In this document: positions 17,156 through 28,065 of the stretch, in pieces | How positions within the stretch are numbered: position 1 is the stretch's first letter | Layout of the letters: every line of letters begins with the position of its first letter | Source of the DNA: Neisseriaceae bacterium JH1-16 | GTDB lineage: Bacteria > Pseudomonadota > Gammaproteobacteria > Burkholderiales > Chromobacteriaceae | Assembly (NCBI GenBank): GCA_025989215.1 | Contig: JAPDNP010000001.1 | Span: 1,191,032 to 1,255,031 of the forward strand | Reading direction: 5' to 3' | Length of the DNA: 64,000 nt | Notes under the pieces: generated by a model | What the model saw: only the letters and a program-made list of their open reading frames with translations | The model's database searches: none | What the model was told of the DNA's origin: nothing | Position numbers and translations under genes: made by a program

Positions 17156-17180
17156 TGCTGTTACCGGTTCAGACAGCAAA

Positions 17181-17201
17181 ACACCCGCCAGCGGCGGGTG
17201 T
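17181..17201 (-). terminator. Hairpin with T-run between nusB and thiL
   Basis: ACACCCGCC and GGCGGGTGT form a 9-bp stem with a three-base loop. On the minus strand it is followed by TTTTG. It probably attenuates read-through from nusB into thiL-pgpA. Confidence 0.65.
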
Positions 17202-17223
17202 TGCGGACGACCACGTTGGGTGG

Positions 17224-17673
17224 TCAGGCGTCGCGGCGCTTGGCGCGCTGGGCCGCCACTTCGTCGGCGCGCACATCGGCCGCCAGCTTGTCGAGCACGC
17301 CGTTCACAAACTTGTGACCGTCGGTGCCGCCGAAGGTTTTGGCGATCTCGATCGCTTCGTTGATGATCACCGGGTACGGCGTCTCGACGTTGTTGAGCAG
17401 CTCGTGCGCCGCCATCAGCAGGATGGCGCGCTCAACCGGGCTGACCTCGTCGGCCGGACGCTCGTAGTACGGCGCCAGACGGCTGGACAGGCTCTCCGCC
17501 TCGTTCAGCACGCCGAACAGGATGCCGCGGAACAGCGCTTCGTCGGCCTTGGCGAAGTAGTCGTTCTCGCGCAGGTGACGTTCGATGATCGAGGCCGGAC
17601 GGTCGGAGTTGAGCTGCCATTCGTAGATGCCCTGAACGGCAAACTCGCGGGCACGGCGTCGTGCGGTTTTCAT
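17224..17673 (-). CDS. nusB: Transcription antitermination factor NusB
   Basis: NusB binds boxA RNA with NusE during antitermination of rRNA operons. The 149-residue protein begins MKTARRRAREFAVQGIYEWQ and ends with PYPVIINEAIEIAKTFGG and KFVNGVLDKLA, all standard for the family. The ATG at 17673 follows AAGGAAG; an upstream ATG at 17721 lies within the intergenic hairpin. It sits after ribH, the usual order in proteobacteria. Confidence 0.95.
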   Translation of the reverse strand: MKTARRRAREFAVQGIYEWQLNSDRPASIIERHLRENDYFAKADEALFRGILFGVLNEAESLSSRLAPYYERPADEVSPVERAILLMAAHELLNNVETPYPVIINEAIEIAKTFGGTDGHKFVNGVLDKLAADVRADEVAAQRAKRRDA

Positions 17674-17703
17674 GAGACTTCCTTCTAAAGATCGGGCAGG
17701 CAA

Positions 17704-17723
17704 GGTCGGCCTTTCGGCCAACC
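17704..17723 (-). terminator. Hairpin built from the dispersed motif, after ribH
   Basis: GGTCGGCC, TTTC, GGCCAACC forms an 8-bp hairpin directly behind the ribH stop codon. One arm plus loop is the dispersed motif (TTTCGGCCAACC). No T-run follows, so it may be a weak terminator or a processing hairpin between ribH and nusB. Confidence 0.5.
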
Positions 17724-18191
17724 TTACGCGCGCAAGGCGGATTGCAGATTGGCCATTTCCACCGCAACGCGGGCAGCGTCGGCGCCCTTCTCCAGCATGC
17801 GCACTTCGGCCTGCTCGTCGTTCTCGGTGGTCAGGATCGCGTTCGCAATCGGGATGCCGGCATCGAGGCCGACACGGGTCACGCCCGCGCCGGATTCGTT
17901 CGACACCAGCTCGAAGTGATAGGTCTCGCCGCGGATCACCGCGCCCAGCGCCACCAGCGCGTCGAAGCGACCGCTCTTGGCCATGGTTTGCAACACCAGC
18001 GGCACTTCCAGCGCGCCCGGCACGGTGACCAGGGTCACATTGTCGGCCTTCACGCCCAGCTTGATCAGCTCGGCTAGGCAGGCGTCACGCAGACCGTGGC
18101 AGATGTTCTCGGAAAAACGCGCCTGCACGATACCGATGCGCAGCGCTTGACCGTCGAAGTTGGGTTCCAGGCGTTTGATAGCGTCAAGCAT
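17724..18191 (-). CDS. ribH: 6,7-dimethyl-8-ribityllumazine synthase
   Basis: RibH makes the penultimate intermediate of riboflavin synthesis and forms an icosahedral or decameric shell. The 155-residue sequence has ARFSENI near the N-terminus, [26 protein letters not shown] with the catalytic histidine, and the [15 protein letters not shown] block. The TAA stop is embedded in a copy of the dispersed motif. It lies between ribBA and nusB. Confidence 0.95.
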   Translation of the reverse strand: MLDAIKRLEPNFDGQALRIGIVQARFSENICHGLRDACLAELIKLGVKADNVTLVTVPGALEVPLVLQTMAKSGRFDALVALGAVIRGETYHFELVSNESGAGVTRVGLDAGIPIANAILTTENDEQAEVRMLEKGADAARVAVEMANLQSALRA

Positions 18192-18228
18192 GGTGTTCTC
18201 GCAGCGAAATGTCGGAAAGGGCGCGATT

Positions 18229-19341
18229 TTAACCGATTTCGACGTGGACGTGTTCCGGCTGGATGAAGCCGGTCACCTCCAGACCGAAGCCGGTCAGGCT
18301 AGGCAGGCTGGATTTGCTGGCCATCAGCTTCATCTTGCCGACCCCGAGCGAAGTGAGCATCTGCGCGCCGATGCCGAAGGTCTTGCTGTCCCACTTCGGC
18401 GCCTTGGCCGCATCGGCGGCCGGCAGCGCACGCTCGAGCAGCACGTCGCCGGTCTCGCTGCCGTGCAGCAGCACCACCACGCCGCAGCCGGCCTCTTCGA
18501 TCGCTTCCAGCGCATTCGGAACGGTCCAGCTGTGCGAGCGGCCGAGCGGGTCGAGCAGGTCCATCACCGACAGCGGCTCGTGCACGCGCACCAGCGTTTC
18601 CTCGTCCAGCTTGGGCTGGCCCTTGACCAGCGCCAGGTGCGTCGCGCGGGTCAGCGCGTCGCGGAAGGCGAACAGCTCGAAGCTGCCCCACGGCGTATCG
18701 ACCGGGCGCGAGCCGACTTTCTCGATCAGGCATTCGGTCTGGCTGCGATAGTGGATCAGGTCGGCGATGGTGCCGATCTTCAGATCGTGCTCGCGGGCGA
18801 ATTCGACCAGGTCCGGCAGACGCGCCATGGTGCCGTCGTCGTTCATGATCTCGCAGATCACCCCGGCCGGCTCCAGGCCCGCCAGCTGCGACAGGTCGCA
18901 GCCCGCCTCGGTATGGCCGGCGCGCACCAGCACACCGCCCGGCTGCGCCTTGAGCGGGAAGATGTGGCCAGGCTGAACTAGGTCGGCCGGCTTGGCGTCC
19001 CTTTTCACCGCGGCGAGCACGGTGCGGGCACGGTCGGCGGCGGAGATGCCGGTGGTCACGCCCTCGGCCGCTTCGATCGACACGGTGAAATTGGTGCTGT
19101 AGACGGTGCCGTTATTGCTGACCATCAGCGGCAGGTCGAGCTGGCGACAGCGCTCGGCCGACAGGGTCAGGCAGATCAGGCCGCGGCCGTACTTGGCCAT
19201 GAAGTTGATCGCTTCGGGGGTGACATGCTCGGCGGCCATCACCAGGTCGCCTTCGTTCTCGCGGTCTTCGGCGTCCACCAGCACGACCATTTTGCCGGCC
19301 TTGATGTCGGCGATGATGTCCTGAATCGGGGAAATGCTCAT
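18229..19341 (-). CDS. ribBA: RibBA: DHBP synthase with a degenerate GTP cyclohydrolase II domain
   Basis: The N-terminal half (about 1-200) is 3,4-dihydroxy-2-butanone-4-phosphate synthase, with [20 protein letters not shown] and [13 protein letters not shown]. The C-terminal half (about 205-370) has the GTP cyclohydrolase II layout, but the zinc-binding cysteine motif is absent: the segment reads [21 protein letters not shown] where active enzymes carry three cysteines. The second activity is therefore probably lost, as in many proteobacterial RibBA-like proteins, and a separate RibA is expected elsewhere. It starts 70 bases after the PP-loop gene. Confidence 0.92.
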   Translation of the reverse strand: MSISPIQDIIADIKAGKMVVLVDAEDRENEGDLVMAAEHVTPEAINFMAKYGRGLICLTLSAERCRQLDLPLMVSNNGTVYSTNFTVSIEAAEGVTTGISAADRARTVLAAVKRDAKPADLVQPGHIFPLKAQPGGVLVRAGHTEAGCDLSQLAGLEPAGVICEIMNDDGTMARLPDLVEFAREHDLKIGTIADLIHYRSQTECLIEKVGSRPVDTPWGSFELFAFRDALTRATHLALVKGQPKLDEETLVRVHEPLSVMDLLDPLGRSHSWTVPNALEAIEEAGCGVVVLLHGSETGDVLLERALPAADAAKAPKWDSKTFGIGAQMLTSLGVGKMKLMASKSSLPSLTGFGLEVTGFIQPEHVHVEIG

Positions 19342-19410
19342 TTCTCTGTGCCTTTGCTAAGCGGATACGCGACCATGACGGGCGCCCGCACTATTTGAAT
19401 GCTTGACGCG

Positions 19411-20085
19411 TCAGGTGGGTGTGACCAGTCCGAATTCAAGCATGGCGTAACCGTCATGCCTATGCCGGGCCAGTTCGACCAGCGGCAAGGGTTGGCTGAA
19501 CAGGGGGCCGTCGACCACCAGCGTATGGAATTCGCCCGCCTCGCCGCAGGGGTCGATGCCGTCGGCGATCATTTTTTCGATCAGCGCCGCATCGAGCGTG
19601 GCGCCCAGATAGCCGTCGGACGGCATCAGCTGCTCGTTGACCACCACGATCACCGCCTTGAAACCAGCGGCGACGAATTCCTTGACCAGATCGATGCGCT
19701 GCTCCTGCCACAGCGGCAGGCTGGCTTCGAGACCGGCGCGCGCGCAGACCTTTTCTTCCCACTCGCGGTGGGCGTCGAGATCGATATCGCCGAATACCGC
19801 TAACTGGGCGCCGTCGGCGCGGAAACGCTGCAGCGACTCGACGAACACTTCCTCGTAGCCTTGCCAGCTGGCATTGGCGGTGACGAGCGGCAGGTGCATC
19901 GCCGCCGCCTGGGCGCGCATCACCTCGGGACGCACCCCATGCGAGCGGCTACGCGCGCCGTCCTCATCGAACATATTGAACAACGCCAACGGCCGACCGC
20001 CGGCCTTGAGGGTGCGGTGCAACGCCAGACAGGAATCCTTGCCGCCGCTCCAGGAGGCAATGAAGCGTTTACCGCCTACCGACAT
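19411..20085 (-). CDS. PP-loop ATP pyrophosphatase, Dph6-related
   Basis: This 224-residue protein begins with the PP-loop SGGKDS (13-18) and has the C-terminal block GIDPCGEAGEFHTLVVDGPLF, which mark the diphthine-ammonia-ligase-like (DUF71) ATP pyrophosphatases. They adenylate a carboxylate for amidation. Bacteria have no diphthamide, so the bacterial substrate is different and unknown. The start at 20085 shares one base with the ribE stop (TGATG), so the two genes are translationally coupled. Its position inside the riboflavin operon is unusual. Confidence 0.85.
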   Translation of the reverse strand: MSVGGKRFIASWSGGKDSCLALHRTLKAGGRPLALFNMFDEDGARSRSHGVRPEVMRAQAAAMHLPLVTANASWQGYEEVFVESLQRFRADGAQLAVFGDIDLDAHREWEEKVCARAGLEASLPLWQEQRIDLVKEFVAAGFKAVIVVVNEQLMPSDGYLGATLDAALIEKMIADGIDPCGEAGEFHTLVVDGPLFSQPLPLVELARHRHDGYAMLEFGLVTPT

Positions 20086-20699
20086 CAGGCCTGGCCCCGC
20101 TGCGCCATCACGCGTTCGACGGTGTCGACGATCGCTTGCGTCTGCGGGTCGATCTCGATATTGATCGCGTCGCCGGCCTTGCGCCACGCCAGATTGGTAC
20201 GCTGCAGGGTCTCCGGGATCAGGTGCACGCAGAAGGCGTTGTCCTTCACCTCGCCGATGGTCAGGCTGCAGCCGTCGATGCCGATATAGCCCTTGGTGAA
20301 CACGTAGCGGGCGTACTCGGCCGGCAGACGGAACCAGATGGTGCGGTTGTTCGGGGTGTCGATCACTTCCAGCACTTCAGCCAGGGCGATGATGTGGCCC
20401 GACATGGCGTGGCCGCCGATCTCGTCGCCGAACTTGGCGGCGCGCTCGACATTGACCCGGTCGCCCACTTTGAGCTGGCCCAGGTTGGTGACGCGCAGCG
20501 TCTCCTGCATCAGATCGAACGACACCTGGTCGCCGTCGACACGGGTCACGGTCAGACAGCAACCGTTGTGGGCGATGGACGCACCCAGCTCGATGCCGGG
20601 CAAGAGCTCGGCCGGCAGGCGCAGGACGTGAACGCGGAATTGCTGCTTTTCTTCGATGGCGACGACTTCGGCCGTGCCCTGGACGATACCGGTGAACAT
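20085..20699 (-). CDS. ribE: Riboflavin synthase, alpha chain
   Basis: Riboflavin synthase converts two lumazine molecules to riboflavin and its precursor. The 204-residue protein has the duplicated barrel: MFTGIVQG at the start, [13 protein letters not shown] in the first repeat and [15 protein letters not shown] in the second. The ATG at 20699 is the universal family start and follows GAGG; earlier codons in the frame are not supported. It heads the minus-strand operon ribE, PP-loop gene, ribBA, ribH. I saw no FMN riboswitch in the gap upstream. Confidence 0.94.
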   Translation of the reverse strand: MFTGIVQGTAEVVAIEEKQQFRVHVLRLPAELLPGIELGASIAHNGCCLTVTRVDGDQVSFDLMQETLRVTNLGQLKVGDRVNVERAAKFGDEIGGHAMSGHIIALAEVLEVIDTPNNRTIWFRLPAEYARYVFTKGYIGIDGCSLTIGEVKDNAFCVHLIPETLQRTNLAWRKAGDAINIEIDPQTQAIVDTVERVMAQRGQA

Positions 20700-20821
20700 G
20701 GGGGCCTCGTATAGAGACGCCGGCCGCCCAGCGGCGACCGGCCAAAACCCCATGATAGCGGAAACCGTCCGCCCCGCCGAGTCGGCCGAACGGACGTTTG
20801 AGCCACCTTAACTGCTCAGAT

Positions 20822-23068
20822 TCAGAAGCGCTGCGTGACGCTGACCTTGACGTTGCGCCCCGGCGAATAGAGCCCCTCGGACAGGTAGGCGGTGTATTCA
20901 CGGTTGAACAGGTTATCGACGGTCAGGTTGGCCGAAGTGTTCTTCAGCCAACCTTGCCGTCCCTGCCAACTGGCGAACAGCGTGTGCAGGCCGTAGCCCT
21001 TCGACGCCGGGAAGGCGTAGTTGACCGCCTCCTTCTCCACCGCCTGCGGCACCCGGTCCTGACGGCGCACGAACTTGCCCTGCCAGCCGACCGCGACGCC
21101 GGCCTCGGGAAACTTCACCCCCAGCACCGCTACCGCCTTGGGCGGCGCGATGTCGATCACCGACACATTCGGCCCCCACGGGTTGCGCACCGAGCCCGTA
21201 TGGTCGCCACGCATCCACGACAAAGCCAGGCTGGCGAACGCGCGTGGCGCGTCGTAGTAGGTCTCGAGCTCGGCGCCCTCGGTGGTGTAGCCCGGCAGGT
21301 TGCGATAGAAGCTCTGCATCTTCGGCTGCGTCGTGCCCGGCTCAGCCATCACGCCGAAACGCTTGTGGATGTTGTCGCTGACCCGGTTGCGGAACACCGT
21401 CAGTGTGCCGGACAGCGTGTCGCGCTCGCTGAGCAGGCCGTGCAGATTCAACATCGCCCCGCCGCGCCAACCCTTGATGCGCTCGACCAGCAGCGCATTG
21501 CTGCTCATCGGCGCCGAGGTGCGCCAGCTTTGCACCTCGTAAAGCTCGTCGACCAGCGGCGCGCGCCAGGTCTCGCCGTAGTCGGCGAACAGCCCCAGCG
21601 CCTGCGTCGCCTGCCAATGCAGCCCCAGTTGCGACGACCAGCCGCTGCGGACCACTTCGCCGTAGTCGTGACCGGCCAGCGGGTCGTTATAGAGCCGGGC
21701 GGCATTGGGTACGCCAGTCGACGTCACCTTGTCGTAGCGCACCCCGGGCGTCACCGTCAGCGCGCCGAAGCTGAGCGCATCCTGCAGATAGCCGCTCAGC
21801 GTGGTCTGCGTGCCCGACGGCATGTAGTAGGGCTGCATCCGGCCGTAGTTGTAGCAATCGTTGCCCGGCGACTTGCGGCAATCGCTCGACTTCTTCACCG
21901 GCGTTTCGTACTGCCGACTGTTCATCCAGGTATCGCGCTGCTGACGATGCCACTGGGAACCCACCAGCAGCTTGTGCTCGACCGGCCCGGTGTCGAACGC
22001 CGCCTCGTTGCTCAGTTCGGCCAACTGGTCGTGGTAGCGCGTCCAGCTCTCGTTGCCCATGGTGGCGGTGAAATACTTGCCGGCGCTATCCGGACGTTTG
22101 TCGTGCTGGCGGCTGCTGGAATCGGCATAACGGGCGGTGACATTGACCAGCGGGTTGGCGGCCGGGGCGAAGCGCCAGGTCGCCGAGTAGGTCTCGTCGT
22201 CCTGGTCGCGATACACCACCTTGCGCCGCCACGCCTCGTCCAGACCGTACTTGGCGATGTCCGCCTCGGTCGGTGCCGGAATGTCGCCACGCTTGGCGTC
22301 GAACGGCGTCCAGCCGTCGCTGCGGTTGACCACCGCCGACAGAGTCAGGCGATGCTCGCCGAGCTTGCCGGTCATCTTGAACAGCCCGCTCTCGCTGTGC
22401 GTCGCCGAGAACGGATAGGCAACGCCGTCGGCGCGGTGCTGGTTGCCCGAGTCGCGCTGGGTCACCGAGGCAAGCAGGTCGACCGGCTGATCGGCGCCGC
22501 CGGCGAACATCGACACCGCACCGAGCGCCTGGTTGTCGTTGCTGTGATAACCGAGCCTCACCAACGCCCCCATGCTCTCGCCCGGGCGCAGCAGATCGCT
22601 GGCGTCCTTGGTATCGACGGTGACGACACCGCCGAAACCACCGTTGCCATAGCGCAGATTGTGCGGTCCCTTGTCGACCACCACCCGCTTGAGCAGCTCC
22701 GGCTCGATGAAGATCGAACCCTGCCGGTATTTTTCGAAGCCCTTCGGCGCGCCGTCCAGCACCACCTTGACGTCCTCGACGTCGCCGAAGCCCCAGATGT
22801 TCAGCGTCTGCCCGCCCGGCCGGTTGGAACCGGCCATATCGACACCCGGCAGGGTATCGAGCAGCTGCTGGATGTTGTCCGCCTGCAGGCGTTCGATTTC
22901 GGTCGAGTTGATCTCACTCCGCCCCGGCTGCAGTGTGCGCACTCCGCGCACCTCCACCGTGGGCAGTTCTTCTTCGTTGCTTGTCGCGACTGACGGTTCG
23001 GCCCCCTGGGCCATCATCGGCCCGGCCGCCAACAGCGCAGCCAGCCATTTCTTCTTGTGGTTCTGCAA
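20822..23068 (-). CDS. TonB-dependent outer-membrane receptor, iron-regulated (haem or siderophore)
   Basis: This is a full-length TonB-dependent receptor: signal peptide ([14 protein letters not shown] to MAQGA), TonB box region near LPTVEVRGV, plug domain with LDTLPGVDM and [13 protein letters not shown], a 22-stranded barrel, and a terminal Phe. An exposed loop has a cysteine pair ([11 protein letters not shown]). The plug resembles haem and haemoglobin receptors more than catecholate receptors, but the ligand is uncertain. I start at a TTG at 23068, with AGGAG nine bases upstream; a GTG at 23098 is the alternative. A near-consensus Fur box lies about 90 bases upstream. Confidence 0.85.
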   Translation of the reverse strand: MQNHKKKWLAALLAAGPMMAQGAEPSVATSNEEELPTVEVRGVRTLQPGRSEINSTEIERLQADNIQQLLDTLPGVDMAGSNRPGGQTLNIWGFGDVEDVKVVLDGAPKGFEKYRQGSIFIEPELLKRVVVDKGPHNLRYGNGGFGGVVTVDTKDASDLLRPGESMGALVRLGYHSNDNQALGAVSMFAGGADQPVDLLASVTQRDSGNQHRADGVAYPFSATHSESGLFKMTGKLGEHRLTLSAVVNRSDGWTPFDAKRGDIPAPTEADIAKYGLDEAWRRKVVYRDQDDETYSATWRFAPAANPLVNVTARYADSSSRQHDKRPDSAGKYFTATMGNESWTRYHDQLAELSNEAAFDTGPVEHKLLVGSQWHRQQRDTWMNSRQYETPVKKSSDCRKSPGNDCYNYGRMQPYYMPSGTQTTLSGYLQDALSFGALTVTPGVRYDKVTSTGVPNAARLYNDPLAGHDYGEVVRSGWSSQLGLHWQATQALGLFADYGETWRAPLVDELYEVQSWRTSAPMSSNALLVERIKGWRGGAMLNLHGLLSERDTLSGTLTVFRNRVSDNIHKRFGVMAEPGTTQPKMQSFYRNLPGYTTEGAELETYYDAPRAFASLALSWMRGDHTGSVRNPWGPNVSVIDIAPPKAVAVLGVKFPEAGVAVGWQGKFVRRQDRVPQAVEKEAVNYAFPASKGYGLHTLFASWQGRQGWLKNTSANLTVDNLFNREYTAYLSEGLYSPGRNVKVSVTQRF

Positions 23069-23155
23069 AACGTATTGCTCCTGCTTGGCGGGCGGCACCC
23101 TGCCGCCCGCTGCTACAGGCCCCGCTTGATTTATTCATTGCGCCATGACCTTCCA

Positions 23156-23174
23156 TTTATTGATAATCATTATC
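23156..23174. promoter_or_regulatory. Fur box upstream of the TonB receptor
   Basis: TTTATTGATAATCATTATC agrees with the 19-base Fur consensus at 16 positions and contains the perfect ATAATCATTAT centre. It sits in the divergent gap between the receptor (minus) and prfC (plus). Iron-replete repression of the receptor is expected. Confidence 0.88.
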
Positions 23175-23266
23175 ATTTTAACAGAGAGGGGCGCGGAGCA
23201 AATCCTCCATCGCGACAGCTTCTTAAGGTAAAATCGCCTGTTTTGTTTCACGCAGCCCGAGTCCCC

Positions 23267-24876
<1,610 letters not shown>

Positions 24877-24877
<1 letters not shown>

Positions 24878-25755
24878 TGGCCATCGTCGACTGGTTCAAC
24901 CACCTCGAGCACGGCTACGTCGTCGACCTGCTCCGCTCGTTCGGGCTGATCGCGATCCTGATCCTGGTTCGCGTGGTGATCCTGCGTTCGCTGTCGGCCA
25001 ACCAGCACGTTCCGATCGAGGCACGGCGGCGCTGGTCGGTGAACCTGCGCAACGCCGGCTTCCTGCTCGGCCTGTTCGGGCTGTTGACGATCTGGGCGCG
25101 CGAGCTGGAAACCTTCGCACTGTCGATGGTGGCGTTCGCCGCCGCGATGGTGGTGGCGACCAAGGAGCTGATCATGTGCATCGGCGGCGCCTTCCTGCGC
25201 ACGATGAGCAACAGCTACACGCTGGGCGACCATATCGAGGTGGGCCAGTACCGCGGCCGGGTGGTGGACATCACGCTGTTTTCCACCACCATCATGGAGA
25301 TCGGCCCAAACCACGCGGCGCACCAGCTGACCGGCCGTGGAATCAGCATGCCCAACAGCCTGCTGCTGACCCAGGCGGTGATCCGCGAAAACTATATGGG
25401 CGACTTCGTGGTGCACGTGATCACCGTGCCGGCGGCGTATTCGCTCGACCCGGCCAGCACCGAGGCGCTGCTACTCGACAGCGCCCGCGTCATCTGCGAC
25501 CCCTTCCTCGCCGATGCGCGCCGCCACATGAACCACATCGAAGAGCGCTACCTGATCGACATCCCGTCGGTCGAGCCGCGCATCGCCATCCAGCCGGTCG
25601 ACGAAAAGCAGTACCGGCTAATCTTGCGCGTAGCGATCCCAGCCAAGGAGCGGCACCGGGTCGAACAGGCGATCCTGCATCGCTTCATGTTCCAGACGTA
25701 CGGCAAGCCTGAAGCCGAAGCGACCCGCCACGCAGAGCCCAGTCACGCGAATTAG
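24877..25755 (+). CDS. MscS-family mechanosensitive channel
   Basis: This 292-residue inner-membrane protein has about three N-terminal spans. Next come a pore-like helix and the MscS beta domain signature (SYTLGDHIEVGQYRGRVVDI, MPNSLLL). The C-terminal region is the mixed alpha/beta domain. It should open under membrane tension and release solutes, though small MscS relatives also pass specific metabolites. It is coupled to prfC by an overlapping stop/start. Confidence 0.85.
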
Positions 25756-25818
25756 AGCAATTGCTTCAAACATGTGATATGCTCGATTTTTACGTGACCG
25801 CCCTCCCCATCCGTCGCC

Positions 25819-26466
25819 ATGAGCAAGACGCGCATCAAGACCTACGACCGCATCATTCTCGAAAGCCTGAAACTGTTCAACGAGCAGGGCGAGCGCAGCA
25901 TCACCACCAATCACATCGCCGCGCACCTGGGCATCAGCCCCGGTAATCTGTACTACCACTTCCGCAACAAAGAAGAGATCGTCTACCAGATCTTCCTGCA
26001 GTACCGCGACTTCATCAATGAACGCCTGACCGTGCCGTTGGATCGCCGCATGACAGTGGACGACCTGGTCAACTACCTCGACACCGCCTTCCTGGCGATG
26101 TGGCAGTTCCGCTTCATGTTCTACGACCTGCCTGGCCTGTTGGCCCGCAACCCCCAGATGCAATCGGACTACCACCAGTTCGTACACAGCGAGCTCAAAG
26201 ACATCCTGGCCGGCCACTTCCGCGAGTTCATCAAGCTGGGCCTGTTCCTGAAGATGGACGAGGCCGACATCGAGCCGATCACGCTCAATATCTGGCTGGT
26301 GGTGAAGTTCTGGTTCGCGTTCGAGCAAACGGCCTGGCCCGACGCGCCGATCACCGAGGAGTCGAGCCGCCGCGGCGTGCGCCAGGTGCTGTCCTTGCTC
26401 AAGCCCTATGTGCAGGACGACTTCATGCCGGTGTTCGAACAACTGGCCGCCCGCTACGCGGACTGA
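25819..26466 (+). CDS. TetR-family transcriptional regulator
   Basis: The 215-residue protein has a TetR helix-turn-helix (ITTNHIAAHLGISPGNLYYHFRNKEEI, about 28-55). The following effector domain is of the type with a conserved FMFYDLPGLLARNP segment. It starts 63 bases after the MscS gene and ends at its own terminator. The target genes are not apparent, because the neighbour on the right is a convergent pseudogene. Confidence 0.85.
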   Translation: MSKTRIKTYDRIILESLKLFNEQGERSITTNHIAAHLGISPGNLYYHFRNKEEIVYQIFLQYRDFINERLTVPLDRRMTVDDLVNYLDTAFLAMWQFRFMFYDLPGLLARNPQMQSDYHQFVHSELKDILAGHFREFIKLGLFLKMDEADIEPITLNIWLVVKFWFAFEQTAWPDAPITEESSRRGVRQVLSLLKPYVQDDFMPVFEQLAARYAD

Positions 26467-26492
26467 GCCTGGTTCGACCAACCTTGATGCAA

Positions 26493-26520
26493 AAAGACCC
26501 CGGCGCGTGCCGGGGTCTTT
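26493..26520. terminator. Terminator after the TetR gene
   Basis: AAAGACCCCGGC and GCCGGGGTCTTT form a perfect 12-bp stem with a GCGT loop, with A-rich and T-rich flanks, usable in both directions between convergent genes. A variant of the dispersed motif (GTTCGACCAACCTT) lies just before it. Confidence 0.88.
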
Positions 26521-26535
26521 GACTATCTGCCCACC

Positions 26536-27937
26536 TTAAGACAGATGAAGCTTGGCAAGCGCCAGCAACAGGCCGACGGCGCCGCAACCCAGGATGACCG
26601 GAATCACCCCTGCCTTGCAACGGAACAACGCAAGGCCAGCGCTAAGACCGATCAACAACGACGGCCAGTCGAAGCCGGCATGAAAACCGGCGGGCCACAG
26701 TACGTGCGCGGCGAAGAACACGGCCAGGTTGAGGATGACGCCCACCACGGCGGCCGTCACACCGGCAAGCGGCGTAGTGAACTTGAGCTTGCCGTGGGTG
26801 GTCTCCAGCAGCGGTCCGCCGAGCAGGATGAATACGAAGGACGGCAGGAAGGTGAAGAAAGTCACCACCGCCGCCGCCGCAATGCTGGCCAGCGCCAGCG
26901 AGTCCGCACCGAACAGCGCCTTGGTCCAGCCGCCGACGAAACCGATATAGGTCACCACCATGATCAGCGGGCCGGGCGTGGTTTCGCCCTGCGCCAGGCC
27001 ATCGATCATCTGGTGCGTGCTCAGCCAATGAAAGTGCTCGACCGCTCCCTGAAACACATAGGGCAATACCGCGTATGCGCCACCGAAGGTCAGCAGCGCC
27101 GCCTTGGTGAAGAACCAGCCCATCTGGGGCAGCACCCCTTGCCAGCCGTAGCCTAACCAGCACGGCCATCGCCAGCGCCCACAGCGCCAGCCCGCCGGCA
27201 AGCACTCGCCCCATTCGCCCCATTCGCCCCCAACTGAAGCGCGCATGCGCCGGCGTCGGGGTATCGTCGTCGATCAGCGCCGGCCCAAAGCGCTTGGCGG
27301 CGCCCTCCTGCACCGCACCGCCGCCGAATTTCGCCGGCGCGAGACGCCCGCCCAGATAACCGCACAGCGCCGCCACCCCGAGAATGGCCGGAAACGGCAC
27401 ATCCAGCGCGAAAGCCGCCAGAAACGCCGCCGCCGCTATCGCCCATAGCAACGCGTTCTTCAGCGCCCGCGAGCCGATCCGGTAGGCGGCAAATACCACG
27501 ATCGTGGTCACCGCCGGCTTGATGCCGTACAGCACGCCTGCCACCGCCGGTAGTTGGCCGAAGGCGAGATAGACCCAGGACAACCCGACCAGAATGAACA
27601 AGGATGGCAGCACGAACAGAGAACCGGCGATCACCCTGCCCCGGCCACGGTGCATCAGTCAGCCGATATAGGTCGCCAGCTACTGCACCTCCGGGTCGGG
27701 CAATACCATGCAGAAATTCAGCGCATGCAGGAAGCGCTGCTCGGAGATCCAACGTTTCTTTTCGACCAGGTCGGCATGCATGATGGCGATCTGCCCGGCC
27801 GGCCCGCCGAAGCTGATGAAGCCAAGCTTGAGCCAGTACCAGAAGGCCTCTTTACAGGGAAACCGCTGGCGGGGCCGATTCTTGCTCTGCGGCGGGAGGC
27901 CCGGCGGAAGACATGGTGACGAGAAATCCTTGGGCAA
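26536..27937 (-). pseudogene. chrA: Chromate transporter ChrA, inactivated
   Basis: The reading parts clearly encode a long-chain CHR-family chromate exporter. The N-terminal part (27937-27680) has [18 protein letters not shown] and [13 protein letters not shown]. The middle (to about 27157) includes LFVLPSLFILVG. The C-terminal half (to 26536) has FTKAALLTFGGAYAVLPYV and GLAQGETTPGPLI. Two in-frame stops interrupt it: a TAG where a glutamine codon is expected (27682-27680) and a TGA where the family has tryptophan (near 27661). A frameshift follows near 27157. A 9-base tandem repeat (ATTCGCCCC) lies at about 27207-27233. Three lesions argue against sequencing error. Confidence 0.85.
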
Positions 27938-28065
27938 GCGGCAACGGGATCGCAGATCTTACAACGGCGCCTAGCCCGGCGCATGGTCTGCCGAGCCCAC
28001 CATGAAAAACGGCACCGCAGCTGTGGCGGCGCCGTGTCATCCGGCTCAGTCGAAAAGCACCCCGC

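Noticed and set aside
19342-20821. FMN riboswitch in the riboflavin operon
   Set aside because: The gaps before ribBA and ribE are short and lack the conserved multi-stem layout of an RFN element.
20798-22993. A 731-codon plus-strand frame opposite the TonB receptor
   Set aside because: It is a shadow of the receptor gene, without a ribosome binding site or recognisable domains.
27207-27233. Tandem ATTCGCCCC units as a phase-variation repeat in chrA
   Set aside because: The unit is nine bases, so slippage keeps the frame; the gene is already broken by other lesions.
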